A stretch of DNA of 64,000 nt from Pedobacter sp. MC2016-24 (GTDB lineage: Bacteria; Bacteroidota; Bacteroidia; Sphingobacteriales; Sphingobacteriaceae), in contig NZ_JADFBX010000004.1 in the NCBI RefSeq assembly GCF_015223055.1, positions 310,001-374,000 of the forward strand, written 5' to 3'. Under the pieces are notes generated by a model that was given only the letters and a program-made list of their open reading frames with translations, searched no databases and had not been told where the DNA came from. The translations under genes and the position numbers were made by a program. Numbering within the stretch: the stretch's first letter is position 1; each line of letters opens with the position of its first letter. Of the stretch, positions 1-8,667 are shown one piece after another.

Positions 1-834
1 TTATTGCGGGAAGACATTAAAGACCGTGAGAAACAGTTGAATGAAATCAACCAGTTGTACAAAAATGGGACTGTGCTCAAAAGCGACGTGCTTAGGGCAG
101 AGCTGCGCTTGTCTAAGCAAAAAATGCTGCTTACAGAAATTGAAAACAGCATCCGCATTGCCAGCCAAAAGCTCAATTTATTGACAGGCAGACCAGATGA
201 TTTGGTCCTGAACCCGGTTATTGAAGACCCGGAGCTGAAAACTGATTTGCTAAAAGGTCTGGATGATTATCTGCAGGAAGGTATTGGACATTCGTTTAAA
301 ATTCAGGTTTCCACACAGGAACAAAAGCTGAGTGCTTTGGAGCTGAGACAGGTAAAAGCGAATGTACTGCCGTCGATAGGTTTATTTGCAGAGTACATGT
401 ATGCTTATCCACAAATCCAGTTTTATCCCTATGCGCTTTCTTTATATAGTAATGGAATGGCCGGACTTAAACTTAAAATACCAATCTCTTCCTGGTATAC
501 CAATAAAAATAAAGTGCGGGCTGCTGAAATCCGCTTACAGCGTCAGGAAGTAGAAGATGAAGCCGTAAAAGACGATGTGCGGCAGGAAATTCAGGAAGCT
601 TATATCCGCTATCATGAATGTTTAAAAAGAATAGATGTTGCTGAAGAGAACATCCTTCAGGCTTCAGAAAGCTATCGGATTGTGCAAAACACCTATTTCA
701 ATCAACTGGCTTTGCTGACCGATCTGCTGGATGCAGAAACCCAGGTGTTACAGTCAAAATTTGAGCTGACCACTGCAAAAGTGAATGCCAGAATTCAATA
801 TTATCAATTACAAAAAGCTGCAGGCAAGTTATAA
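1..834 (+). CDS. TolC-family outer-membrane efflux protein (5' end outside window)
   Basis: The reading frame is open from the first base and ends at TAA 832-834, so the N-terminus lies upstream of the window. About 277 C-terminal residues are visible. They are rich in long amphipathic helices with Gln, Glu and Lys, as in the OEP repeat of TolC-type trimeric channels. Phrases such as NGTVLKSDVLRAELRL and LLDAETQVLQSKFELTTA are typical of that fold. The protein should form the outer-membrane duct of a tripartite exporter. The adaptor gene starts one base after this stop and the pump gene follows, so the three form one operon. Family assignment is firm; the exported substrate is unknown. Confidence 0.88.
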   Translation, partial: LLREDIKDREKQLNEINQLYKNGTVLKSDVLRAELRLSKQKMLLTEIENSIRIASQKLNLLTGRPDDLVLNPVIEDPELKTDLLKGLDDYLQEGIGHSFKIQVSTQEQKLSALELRQVKANVLPSIGLFAEYMYAYPQIQFYPYALSLYSNGMAGLKLKIPISSWYTNKNKVRAAEIRLQRQEVEDEAVKDDVRQEIQEAYIRYHECLKRIDVAEENILQASESYRIVQNTYFNQLALLTDLLDAETQVLQSKFELTTAKVNARIQYYQLQKAAGKL

Positions 835-835
835 G

Positions 836-1903
836 ATGAGCATAAAAGAACAAAATAAAACCGATAAGATGATTTCAAGGGTCACGACAATTGTGGCTGC
901 CCTGATCTTTGTAGTCCTGTTAATCTGGGGTACAAGAACCCTGTTTAGTTATTTGCGTTACGAAGACACCAATGACGCCCAGGTAGATGAGTACATCAAT
1001 CCAATTACAGCCCGGGTTGGTGGTTATGTGCTGTCGGTCAATTATATGGAGAACCAGGAAGTGAAAAAGGGCGATACTTTAGTGGTGATTGACGACCGTG
1101 ATTATGCGGTGCAACAAGATGAGGCCGCAGCTTCTTTGTTAAATGCGAAGGCGCAGGTTGCTGTGCTGCAAAGTAACGTACAAACGGCCAATGCCAGTGC
1201 TGGTGCCAGTAAAGCTAAAATTGCTGCTGCGAAAGCAAAACTCTGGAAACAGCAGGCGGAATACGATCGCTACAAAAAACTATTTGACGCTGAGTCGGCT
1301 ACACGTCAGCAGCTGGAAAACATGCAAAGCTTACTCGAAGTGGCAACTGCAGAGTACCAGGCGGTGCGGGAAGATTACGCCGCAGCATTGTCGAGGGCCA
1401 ATGATATCAAAGTGCAATCGGCTGTGTTGGGATCGGAAATTGAAAGAAGAAAAGCCGTGGTTAAGCGGAATGACCTCAACTCTTCTTATACCGTTATTGT
1501 TGCACCTTACAATGGAAAGATGGGGCGCAGAACCATACAGCCGGGGCAACTGGTTCAAGGGGGGCAAACCATAGCATACATCGTTGATCGTGATGCCGGT
1601 AAATGGGTAATCGCCAATTTTAAAGAAACTCAGATTGGAAAAATGAAGGTCGGAGCGCAGGTGGATGTTCGGGTGGACGCCTTTCCTGATACCGTATTCA
1701 GCGGTAAAATAGAATCCTTGTCTGCCGCTACCGGAGCACGTTTCTCTTTATTGCCGCCAGACAATTCAACCGGTAACTTTGTTAAAATAGCACAACGCAT
1801 CCCGGTACGGATTCGGCTGGATGGAAAAAACGAGGCATTAGAAAAATTAAATGCGGGAATGAGTGTAACTGTTCATGTGCAAAAGGACAAGCACAATGAC
1901 TAA
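836..1903 (+). CDS. HlyD/EmrA-family periplasmic adaptor of an efflux pump
   Basis: This is a 355-residue membrane fusion protein. ATG 836 was chosen because it sits one base after the TolC-like stop and gives a short cytoplasmic tail followed by one membrane helix (about residues 17-38). An upstream in-frame ATG at 785 lies inside the previous gene. The EmrA-type start TNDAQVD and the lipoyl/barrel-sandwich half motif NQEVKKGDTLVVIDD are visible. A coiled-coil hairpin follows (about 85-190), then the second lipoyl half around VAPYNGKMGRRTIQPGQLV. It should bridge the inner-membrane pump and the outer-membrane channel. The last 8 bases overlap the downstream pump gene, which suggests translational coupling. 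Confidence 0.9.
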   Translation: MSIKEQNKTDKMISRVTTIVAALIFVVLLIWGTRTLFSYLRYEDTNDAQVDEYINPITARVGGYVLSVNYMENQEVKKGDTLVVIDDRDYAVQQDEAAASLLNAKAQVAVLQSNVQTANASAGASKAKIAAAKAKLWKQQAEYDRYKKLFDAESATRQQLENMQSLLEVATAEYQAVREDYAAALSRANDIKVQSAVLGSEIERRKAVVKRNDLNSSYTVIVAPYNGKMGRRTIQPGQLVQGGQTIAYIVDRDAGKWVIANFKETQIGKMKVGAQVDVRVDAFPDTVFSGKIESLSAATGARFSLLPPDNSTGNFVKIAQRIPVRIRLDGKNEALEKLNAGMSVTVHVQKDKHND

Positions 1904-3491
1904 GGAAGTACCCATATTTAAAACCTGGGCACCTGAATGGCTGATTAGGTTTGGCATCCTCTTACTGCTTTTATCTTCTGTATTGTTATTCGCCTTGTCT
2001 ACCGCCGATGGGAATGCCGCTGCCGGATATTATGGCATGGAGCCTGCTGATGTGCAGTTTTCCTTGCTATTGTTTTATGCCGCTGTAGCCAGTTTTGCAG
2101 GAGTAGAGCGACGTTTCTTTGAGCGCATTGTGACCAAAGAATATCTGTTGATCTGCATTGTTCTGGAAATTGCCATTGCCTATGCCTGTTACCATACCCG
2201 GGAAATCTGGCTGGTATTTGTACTCCGTTTTTTGCAGGGTATTGTGAATTGTGGCATCACGAGTATTTGTCTCAACTTGTTGTTCGGACGTTTAAAATCC
2301 GAGCATTCCCGGGAGCAGGGCTATACCATTTTTTACGGCATGATCCTGTGTGTATCCCCGGTTACAGCTTTGTTTGCAGCCCCTCTGGTTGAGGATTTTG
2401 AATACAATGTATTGTATAAAGCCATTATTTTTTGCTTTTTGCCAAGCGCAGCTTTACTCTATGTCATCTTAAACCGGGTACATGTGTTGCGTAAAAAACC
2501 GCTTTATCAATTGGACTGGGCAAGTTTTTTTCTATTTGTAGTGATGCTGATCCTGATTGCCTATGTATTGATTTACGGTCAGCAAAAAGACTGGCTGGAA
2601 GATAAAGGGATCGTTTACAGCATCATTGCCATTGCAGGGCTGTTTGTACTTTCCATATTGCGGCAGCTGGCATTGAAAAGGCCGACAGTCGATTTATCTG
2701 TTTTTAAATACCGCAACTTCAGTATTGGTATTGTTTTTCTGATCATATTATACCTGGTTCGTGGTGCTTTTAGCTTAACCAGCAGTTATTTTATTACGGT
2801 ATTGGGTATGGATTCCTTACATGCCAATGAACTCATGATCTATAACATTCTGGGCATCATCAGCGGATCAGTTATTGCCGTCCGGTTTTTAATGCAACAA
2901 AAAATGCTGCGGTTGTTGTGGATCGGAGGATTTGGTTTACTGCTGGTATTTTTTCTGGTGATGTCTTTCTTGTTTTCTACGGAAGCAGATGCAGACACTT
3001 TTATGCTTCCTTTGTTTTTGCAGGGAATGGGGGCAGGGATGGTCATGTCGCCAATCGTCATGTTTATCGTTTCCTCGGTTCCATTAGCACTGGGGCAGTC
3101 TGCGGCATCAGTCGGGATTTTTGTCCGCTTTTCTACCTTTAGTCTGAGCCTGGCCTTCATCAATTACTTCCAATTGTATATCAAGGGCATGTACAGTGCA
3201 AATATAGAAAGACACCTTTCTTTACTTGATCTGGGGCTTCCGCAACGGTTAAAGCTATATCAATCTGCATTAGCCGGGCGTGGGATGCCGACAGACGTAG
3301 CTGGAAAAGTAGCTTCTTCCTTGCTCAATAAAGCCATTCAGAAACAGGCTTTTTTGCGATTTTGCATCAATTATTATGAAATGATTGCTTTGTTGTGCCT
3401 GGGTACCATTGTGCTGATTGCCTTACAACCTGTGATCAGCCGGACCATTATTGATGTGAAAGGGAAAAGGCCGGCAGCAGCTGGATTTTAG
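1896..3491 (+). CDS. MFS efflux transporter, EmrB/DHA2-like
   Basis: This is a hydrophobic protein of 531 residues with roughly 12-14 predicted membrane segments, the size of DHA2 drug exporters that work with an EmrA adaptor. ATG 1896 is preferred because it overlaps the adaptor stop by only 8 bases; ATG 1875 in the same frame would add seven polar residues. The loop FGRLKSEHSREQGYTIFYG and the segment GMGAGMVMSPIVMFIVSSVP resemble motif positions of this family, although the classical motif A is weak. It should use the proton gradient to push substrate through the adaptor and TolC-like duct encoded upstream. No regulator gene is visible next to it. Confidence 0.82.
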   Translation: MTKEVPIFKTWAPEWLIRFGILLLLLSSVLLFALSTADGNAAAGYYGMEPADVQFSLLLFYAAVASFAGVERRFFERIVTKEYLLICIVLEIAIAYACYHTREIWLVFVLRFLQGIVNCGITSICLNLLFGRLKSEHSREQGYTIFYGMILCVSPVTALFAAPLVEDFEYNVLYKAIIFCFLPSAALLYVILNRVHVLRKKPLYQLDWASFFLFVVMLILIAYVLIYGQQKDWLEDKGIVYSIIAIAGLFVLSILRQLALKRPTVDLSVFKYRNFSIGIVFLIILYLVRGAFSLTSSYFITVLGMDSLHANELMIYNILGIISGSVIAVRFLMQQKMLRLLWIGGFGLLLVFFLVMSFLFSTEADADTFMLPLFLQGMGAGMVMSPIVMFIVSSVPLALGQSAASVGIFVRFSTFSLSLAFINYFQLYIKGMYSANIERHLSLLDLGLPQRLKLYQSALAGRGMPTDVAGKVASSLLNKAIQKQAFLRFCINYYEMIALLCLGTIVLIALQPVISRTIIDVKGKRPAAAGF

Positions 3492-3553
3492 CGATTGCCA
3501 TTATTAATCTGAGTGTCAATTTTTAATTCTACCGGGCTATTTTTGTGATGCTA

Positions 3554-3584
3554 TTGTGTGATCGCAATAATAATCGTATTTTTG
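3554..3584 (+). promoter_or_regulatory. Candidate Bacteroidota promoter of guaB
   Basis: TATTTTTG at 3577-3584 fits the TAnnTTTG -7 element. TTG at 3554-3556, 20 bases upstream, can serve as the -33 element. It lies 33 bases before ATG 3617. A second TATTTTTG at 3538-3545 is also present but has no obvious -33 partner. Confidence 0.5.
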
Positions 3585-3616
3585 CCCGGCAAATAGTAAC
3601 TCTTAAATTATTTGCT

Positions 3617-5092
3617 ATGCAACTCGATCCCAATAAATTTATATCCGAAGGACTGACATACGACGACGTATTATTAGTTCCTGCTTATTCTGAAGTTTTG
3701 CCACGTGACGTGGATACCGGAAGTTTCTTAACCAAAAAAATACGTATCAATGTACCTATAGTTTCTGCAGCTATGGATACTGTAACCGAAGCTGGATTGG
3801 CCATTGCCATTGCACAGGCGGGCGGTATCGGAATGCTTCATAAAAACATGAGCATTGAGCGTCAGGCAGAAGAGGTACGGAAGGTAAAGCGTTCAGAAAG
3901 TGGAATGATCCAGGATCCGGTTACCTTAAGTGCAAATGCCAAAGTTGCTGATGCTTTCAAGATCATGAAAGATTTCAAAATTGGTGGTATCCCGGTTATT
4001 GACGAAGACAGCAAACTGGTGGGCATCATTACCAACCGGGATCTTCGTTTCCAAAAAGACATGCAGCGTAAAGTGTCTGAAGTGATGACCAGAGAAAATC
4101 TGATCACCGCTCCTGAAGGTACTACGCTTTTACAGGCAGAAGAAATCCTGCAGGATTATAAAATTGAAAAATTACCTGTTATTGATGCGGATGGACACCT
4201 TAAAGGTTTAATTACGTTTAAAGACATCCAGAAATATAAAAACTACCCTAAAGCCTGTAAAGATGAACGCGGAAGACTGCGCGTTGGCGCAGCTGTAGGG
4301 GTGGCGGCAGACAATATCGACCGTGTAGCGGCATTGGTGGCTGCAGGTGTTGATGTGGTTACTGTGGATACTGCACATGGGCATTCCAAAGGTGTAATTG
4401 ATATGGTGACAGCCATTAAGGCCCGTTTTCCTGATTTGCAGGTGATTGCTGGTAACATTGCAACTGCCGATGCAGCCAGAGCTTTAGCTGCTGCTGGGGC
4501 GGATGCTGTGAAAGTTGGAATTGGACCTGGTTCAATTTGTACAACCCGCATCATTGCTGGTGTTGGTGTACCTCAGTTGTATGCAGTTTTTGAATGTGCA
4601 CAAGCATTAATTGGAACCGGAATTCCTGTAATTGCGGATGGTGGTATCAAACAAACTGGTGATATTGTTAAAGCAATTGCTGCTGGAGCAAGTTCAATCA
4701 TGGCCGGTTCCTTGTTTGCAGGAGTGGAAGAATCTCCTGGCGAAACCATCATCTATGAAGGCCGTAAGTTTAAATCGTACCGTGGTATGGGCTCTGTAGA
4801 GGCTATGCAACAGGGATCTAAAGACCGTTATTTCCAGGACGAGGAAGATGTGGTGACTAAACTGGTTCCGGAAGGAATTGTTGGCCGGGTTCCTTATAAA
4901 GGAACGTTAGCTGAGGTAATCTATCAGTATGTTGGAGGATTAAGGGCTGGAATGCACTATTGTGGAGCAGCTACGATTGACGATTTACAAAAAGCTAAAT
5001 TTGTGCGCATTACCGCTGCAGGTATGAGAGAAAGTCATCCACATGACATCTCCATCACGAAAGAATCGCCAAACTATTCAAGCAGAAGTTAA
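3617..5092 (+). CDS. guaB: IMP dehydrogenase
   Basis: The enzyme oxidises IMP to XMP with NAD+, the committed step of GTP synthesis in the cytoplasm. The protein has 491 residues, the normal family length. ATG 3617 gives the usual short N-terminus before [17 protein letters not shown]; the in-frame GTG/ATG at 3545/3548 lies upstream of the likely promoter. Two CBS domains occupy about residues 95-210. The catalytic cysteine loop reads [10 protein letters not shown], the phosphate loop IADGGI and the flap [10 protein letters not shown], followed by GRVPYKG. The gene stands alone and is closed by a strong terminator. This is ordinary housekeeping and the call is secure. Confidence 0.97.
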   Translation: MQLDPNKFISEGLTYDDVLLVPAYSEVLPRDVDTGSFLTKKIRINVPIVSAAMDTVTEAGLAIAIAQAGGIGMLHKNMSIERQAEEVRKVKRSESGMIQDPVTLSANAKVADAFKIMKDFKIGGIPVIDEDSKLVGIITNRDLRFQKDMQRKVSEVMTRENLITAPEGTTLLQAEEILQDYKIEKLPVIDADGHLKGLITFKDIQKYKNYPKACKDERGRLRVGAAVGVAADNIDRVAALVAAGVDVVTVDTAHGHSKGVIDMVTAIKARFPDLQVIAGNIATADAARALAAAGADAVKVGIGPGSICTTRIIAGVGVPQLYAVFECAQALIGTGIPVIADGGIKQTGDIVKAIAAGASSIMAGSLFAGVEESPGETIIYEGRKFKSYRGMGSVEAMQQGSKDRYFQDEEDVVTKLVPEGIVGRVPYKGTLAEVIYQYVGGLRAGMHYCGAATIDDLQKAKFVRITAAGMRESHPHDISITKESPNYSSRS

Positions 5093-5116
5093 TCATTCAG
5101 GATAAAATATAGCATG

Positions 5117-5149
5117 GCCGCATCACTTGATTTGTGATGCGGCTTTTTT
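5117..5149 (+). terminator. Rho-independent terminator of guaB
   Basis: A 10-bp perfect stem GCCGCATCAC / GTGATGCGGC with a 7-base loop is followed by six T. It lies 24 bases after the guaB stop. Confidence 0.9.
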
Positions 5150-5173
5150 GTGAAAATAATTCTGCGGTATTGG

Positions 5174-5277
5174 GCCGGCCTTAAGTAGGCTCTGGCCCCA
5201 GCAAGGCCCCGGCAATGCCCGATTAAGGCCCCGGCAAGGCCCCCATAATTACGAGCCAGATACGAGCGAGATGCGGA
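5174..5277. repeat. GC-rich short repeats in an intergenic patch
   Basis: The stretch repeats variants of GGCCCCGGCAA. The 13-mer AAGGCCCCGGCAA occurs at 5203-5215 and again at 5225-5237, with a close variant just before (GGCCCCAGCAAGGCC). Around 5251-5272 a related short repeat of the form ACGAGCnAGAT/ACGAGCGAGAT follows. Base composition is clearly more GC than the flanks. It lies between the guaB terminator and the 3' end of the next minus-strand gene. It could be a degraded interspersed repeat; function is unknown. Confidence 0.6.
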
Positions 5278-6018
5278 CTAGAGGTATTCTCCGTCCGAAA
5301 TTTCCCAGGTCCATGGTTTCTTAAAATTGTTGAGTGTACGTGGGGTTTTGATTGGGAAGGCCTGTTCTGTACTTTCATTACCGCGCTCAAGGTTATCAAT
5401 TTTACCGGTGACGGTAATTTTCTTTTGTTTTTGAAAATCATATTGACGGTCCGTCATTTCGCCTGATGCTTCGCTATAGGCATAGTTATTCGCATTTTCG
5501 AGGTTCCAGGTTCCATTTCTGTATTTAAAAGCGTAGTTCAGTTTCCAGCGCCAGTTCCCGCCGCCTTCAAAAGACAGGGATAGCTTATTGTCTTTGATGG
5601 TAGTAGATCTGAGTGGATCACCACTGATGCCTCCTTCTTCAGCGCGTAGTATAAAATTGTTGTTTTGAGTGATCAGTTTATAAGATCCGGATGCGGAACG
5701 TCTGAAATAAATTGCCAAAATCCTTGGTTTCTGTATTTCTGTGATAATTTCCGTGGTATTGTCCCCATAAGCGCGACTTTCCTTTACCGGACGATAAAAT
5801 TCTAAAATCAAAGCCAGGTCTTTAATCCCATCATGATTCAGATCGCCTGATACGCTGTCGATTATTTTCCAATTGGAGGGCACCAGGCTGGCGATTTTAC
5901 CTTGCGGTGGCAAGTCCGGGAACTTAAATGCTTGTGCATAAGCACCACCGGTCAGTAAGAAAGAGAATAAGATGAGAAAAGTATACTTCAAAATATGCTT
6001 GATTATAGGTGATATCAT
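5278..6018 (-). CDS. Secreted protein of unknown function with an FG-GAP-like loop
   Basis: This is a 246-residue protein with an N-terminal signal peptide (hydrophobic core about residues 9-24, likely cleavage after AYA at 28). The segment GDLNHDGIKDLAL has the D-x-N-x-D-G-x-x-D pattern of FG-GAP/VCBS calcium-binding loops. The rest looks beta-rich (KLSLSFEGGGNWRWKLNYAFK). I do not recognise a named family. It follows the small gene at 6049-6396 on the same strand with a 30-base gap, so the two may be co-transcribed. A periplasmic or surface location is inferred from the signal peptide. Confidence 0.7.
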   Translation of the reverse strand: MISPIIKHILKYTFLILFSFLLTGGAYAQAFKFPDLPPQGKIASLVPSNWKIIDSVSGDLNHDGIKDLALILEFYRPVKESRAYGDNTTEIITEIQKPRILAIYFRRSASGSYKLITQNNNFILRAEEGGISGDPLRSTTIKDNKLSLSFEGGGNWRWKLNYAFKYRNGTWNLENANNYAYSEASGEMTDRQYDFQKQKKITVTGKIDNLERGNESTEQAFPIKTPRTLNNFKKPWTWEISDGEYL

Positions 6019-6048
6019 AGTATAAACGAGAACCCAGCTTAAATAGTA

Positions 6049-6396
6049 CTATTTGGGTTCGAAGTAGGTTTTATCCAGTGATCTGCCAATTTTTTTGGCG
6101 AACAGGCTAGCCAGCGACCTGCTAAGCCATCCTGATCTTTTCATCAAATAACCTTTCACAAACCGGGGCAGGATGTGGATCAGTACCTTGCCTTCAAAAA
6201 ACCGCGTTACACTTTTGGCCACCAATACCGGGGGCTTAATTTTTTTATTTCTGCCTAAAACTCTACTGGCCGTATGATTCAGATAGGCTTTTGCATCTTC
6301 CTGGATTGCCGCTTCTTTTGCCCGTAAATTTAATTTGATGGATAGGAGTTGAGCTTTTAATTGTTTTTTGTTTTGAATTTGGTAGCTTTTCTTCAT
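6049..6396 (-). CDS. Small basic protein of unknown function
   Basis: The 115 residues are strongly basic (many Lys and Arg) with no signal peptide and no clear membrane helix. The N-terminal half looks like an amphipathic helix or coiled coil (QNKKQLKAQLLSIKLNLRAKE). The C-terminal half is KR-rich with small hydrophobic stretches (VLIHILPRFVKGYLMKRSG). I recognise no domain. The gene lies 30 bases upstream of the secreted-protein gene on the same strand, so a two-gene unit is plausible. Coding status rests on the uninterrupted frame, the start placement and the spacing. Confidence 0.6.
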   Translation of the reverse strand: MKKSYQIQNKKQLKAQLLSIKLNLRAKEAAIQEDAKAYLNHTASRVLGRNKKIKPPVLVAKSVTRFFEGKVLIHILPRFVKGYLMKRSGWLSRSLASLFAKKIGRSLDKTYFEPK

Positions 6397-6577
6397 TCAC
6401 TATGATCTTTATGACACGAATTACCCTTCTTTTGAATGGATTGTTGTAATTTTAACAGCGCTATACAGGTTTTGTTTGATATTATCCAATTTGGATTTTC
6501 ATTTGATCTGACCGATAGGGATCTTCCATTGTTTTGGGAAATGTTAAACCTCAGTTAACAAAATAGCTTTAAGAAAA

Positions 6578-7039
6578 TTGTACAGTAAAGAACAAGCATC
6601 ACAAATCAAACAGGCATTCTGGACCTCATTTGGACAGTATATGGCTTTAGAAACCTCAGCCGAGGGGTTAAAAATCAACTGGATCAATTATAAAACCGGG
6701 GTAAAACATTTGCACTTTAAAATGCAGGCGGATCAGAAAATGGCTAAAATTTCTATTGAAATGAGCAGTCCTGATCCGGATATGCAAGCGCTTTTATTTG
6801 AACAATTTAGTTCTTTCCAGAAAATTCTTGAAGCTGAATTGAACGAAGCCTGGGATTGGGAATTGCATGGAGCGGATGAATATGGTAAAACGATAAGTCG
6901 GATTTATACGGTTTTACCTGGTGTAAATATTTTTAGAAAAGAAGACTGGCCGGCCATGATCTCATTTTTAAAACCGCGTATTATTGCACTTGATGCCTTT
7001 TGGACAGATGCGCAACATGGTTTTGAGGCCTTTAAATAA
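6578..7039 (+). CDS. DUF4268 domain protein, TTG start
   Basis: This 153-residue protein matches what I know of DUF4268: it begins MYSKEQASQIKQAFWTSFGQ and carries WELHGADEYGKTISRIY further on. No ATG or GTG precedes this block in frame, and an in-frame stop lies at 6545-6547, so TTG 6578 is the likely start. The domain occurs alone or at the C-terminus of nuclease-like proteins, but no activity is established for the stand-alone form. No nuclease motif is visible here. The gene converges on the oxygenase gene with one base between the stops. Confidence 0.8.
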   Translation: MYSKEQASQIKQAFWTSFGQYMALETSAEGLKINWINYKTGVKHLHFKMQADQKMAKISIEMSSPDPDMQALLFEQFSSFQKILEAELNEAWDWELHGADEYGKTISRIYTVLPGVNIFRKEDWPAMISFLKPRIIALDAFWTDAQHGFEAFK

Positions 7040-7040
7040 C

Positions 7041-7673
7041 TTATTTTTTTAACCAGCCGGTAATGCTTAATCTGGGTTTGTTGGTGAGCAATACCTCGTG
7101 TTCCAGTTCGCTGCTTTTAAAGAATACACTTTTACCCTGAGTTGGGCTGATGTTTTGCGTTTCGCCATGCTGATGGATACAGAGCTCGCCGCCATCGGCT
7201 GACTGCCAGTCTGCATTGAGATACATAATCATAGAGTATTGTCTGCCGTCGTCGTTTTGAAACTGATCTACGTGCTTTTTGTAAAAGCTACCGGTATCAT
7301 ATAAGGCATAATGAAATTCGTAACCTGTGATGCCAGTGTAGCAGGTGCTGTTTAAATAAAGCACGAATTCGTCCATCAATTCGAAGAATAGATTTTCATT
7401 GGGATCGTTGTGGCTTTTATCCAGCCAGTAAATCTGATCACTACGGTACAGCTTGTCGTGGGTAACGGTGGCATGATTTCCGGTACCTGCGTATTGCATC
7501 AACTGATTTTGGTACAAAGTACCGAGGTTGATTTTTAACTTTCTGGCCAATTCATCGCTTAAAAAATGATCGGCAATGCCAATTTTATCATGAATAAAGC
7601 TGTTAATAAGGATATCAAAGATCTGCTGCAATTTGGGTGGATGATCGTACGGGCAACCGCCCGACTGCTGCAA
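7041..7673 (-). CDS. 2-oxoglutarate/Fe(II)-dependent oxygenase (prolyl 4-hydroxylase-like)
   Basis: The protein has up to 210 residues. The double-stranded beta-helix iron site is visible as H-x-D in FYKKHVDQF, then the distal His in SELEHEVLL and the 2-oxoglutarate-binding Arg in KPRLSITGWL. The order and spacing match the SM-20/prolyl-4-hydroxylase branch. It probably hydroxylates a protein side chain, but the substrate cannot be read from the sequence. The first Met gives a Cys/Pro-containing leader (MQQSGGCPYDHPPK) that is unusual. A TTG at the following LQQIFDIL could be the real start. It is divergent from the methyltransferase gene at 7717. Confidence 0.85.
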   Translation of the reverse strand: MQQSGGCPYDHPPKLQQIFDILINSFIHDKIGIADHFLSDELARKLKINLGTLYQNQLMQYAGTGNHATVTHDKLYRSDQIYWLDKSHNDPNENLFFELMDEFVLYLNSTCYTGITGYEFHYALYDTGSFYKKHVDQFQNDDGRQYSMIMYLNADWQSADGGELCIHQHGETQNISPTQGKSVFFKSSELEHEVLLTNKPRLSITGWLKK

Positions 7674-7716
7674 TGTAGTGGTAAAAAGTGGCTTTATTTT
7701 TTTCTATCTTTAGCGG

Positions 7717-8535
7717 ATGAATGCTGTTGATCCTAAAGTAACCAATTTTTACGCGCAAAGTTCTGAAGAAACCCGTTTACAGCTTGGATTGGGGCCGCTG
7801 GAGTTTGAAAGAAATAAAGAAATCATCAACCGGTATTTACCCAAATCAAATGGTGTGGTTGCTGATGTCGGCGGAGGCCCGGGGCATTATGCGGAATGGC
7901 TGGCGGCTAAAGGACATGATGTTGTTCTGATTGATCCGGTACCCAAGCACATACAACAGGCCGAAAAAAGAGCAAAGAAATCAAAGCAGTCTTTTAAAGC
8001 ATTATTGGGTGAAGCGGGACATTTACCCTTTGCAGATCATACTGTAGATGTGGTAATTCTGCACGGACCACTTTACCATTTGCAGGATCAGCATGCCCGT
8101 CTGGCCGCATTACGCGAGGCGAAGCGGGTATTGAAAAAAGGAGGGCTGATTCTTGGCTTTGCCATCACGTATTCAGCTACGCTTGTTGCTGCGCTGCAAA
8201 GCAGTATGATTCACCATCAGGATATTTTTGCCATGTGTAAGGAAGAACTGTTAACCGGTAAACACCATGCACCGGACAGTTTCCCGGGGATCCTGGCTTC
8301 TGCTTATTTTCACCGTCCATCGCAGTTGCAGGAAGAGTTTGAAATTTCGGGTTTAAAGCAGATCGCTTTGCTGGCCGTTGAAGGCATGATCTGGATGGAT
8401 CAGAAATACTTTGAAAGTTGGGCTGTTCCGGAAAAGAGAAAGCAATTGCTGGAGCTGCTGAAGATCACCGAAAGTCATTCTGAACTGCTTTGTTTTAGTC
8501 CGCATATGGTTTTAATCGCCAGTTCTGCCGATTAA
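7717..8535 (+). CDS. Class I SAM-dependent methyltransferase
   Basis: This is a 272-residue cytoplasmic protein with the Rossmann methyltransferase signature VVADVGGGPGHYAEWL (motif I). An acidic residue ends beta-2 in VVLIDPVP, and motif IV/post-I follows as VDVVILHGPLYHLQD. This is the Methyltransf_11/25 type. The substrate is unknown; such proteins act on small molecules more often than on nucleic acids. The start sits 43 bases from the divergent oxygenase gene, so regulatory sequence may be shared. The methyltransferase fold is secure; the specific function is not assigned. Confidence 0.85.
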   Translation: MNAVDPKVTNFYAQSSEETRLQLGLGPLEFERNKEIINRYLPKSNGVVADVGGGPGHYAEWLAAKGHDVVLIDPVPKHIQQAEKRAKKSKQSFKALLGEAGHLPFADHTVDVVILHGPLYHLQDQHARLAALREAKRVLKKGGLILGFAITYSATLVAALQSSMIHHQDIFAMCKEELLTGKHHAPDSFPGILASAYFHRPSQLQEEFEISGLKQIALLAVEGMIWMDQKYFESWAVPEKRKQLLELLKITESHSELLCFSPHMVLIASSAD

Positions 8536-8596
8536 AAATTTGTTTTACAGCATCTTGTGAGAAATATGGGTTGCGGTAATTTTGATGAAATATTTT

Positions 8597-8621
8597 ATTA
8601 AACGTTTTTTTAACGTTTAAT
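8597..8621. promoter_or_regulatory. Perfect inverted repeat upstream of the GH27 operon
   Basis: ATTAAACGTT and AACGTTTAAT form a perfect 10-bp inverted repeat around TTTTT, ending 46 bases before ATG 8668. The AACGTT cores resemble LacI-family operator cores. The tract could also fold as a weak AT-rich hairpin. An operator role is an inference. Confidence 0.45.
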
Positions 8622-8667
8622 TATTTATACATTAGATGAACCAAAGAAACCAAATATTCTCTATTGT

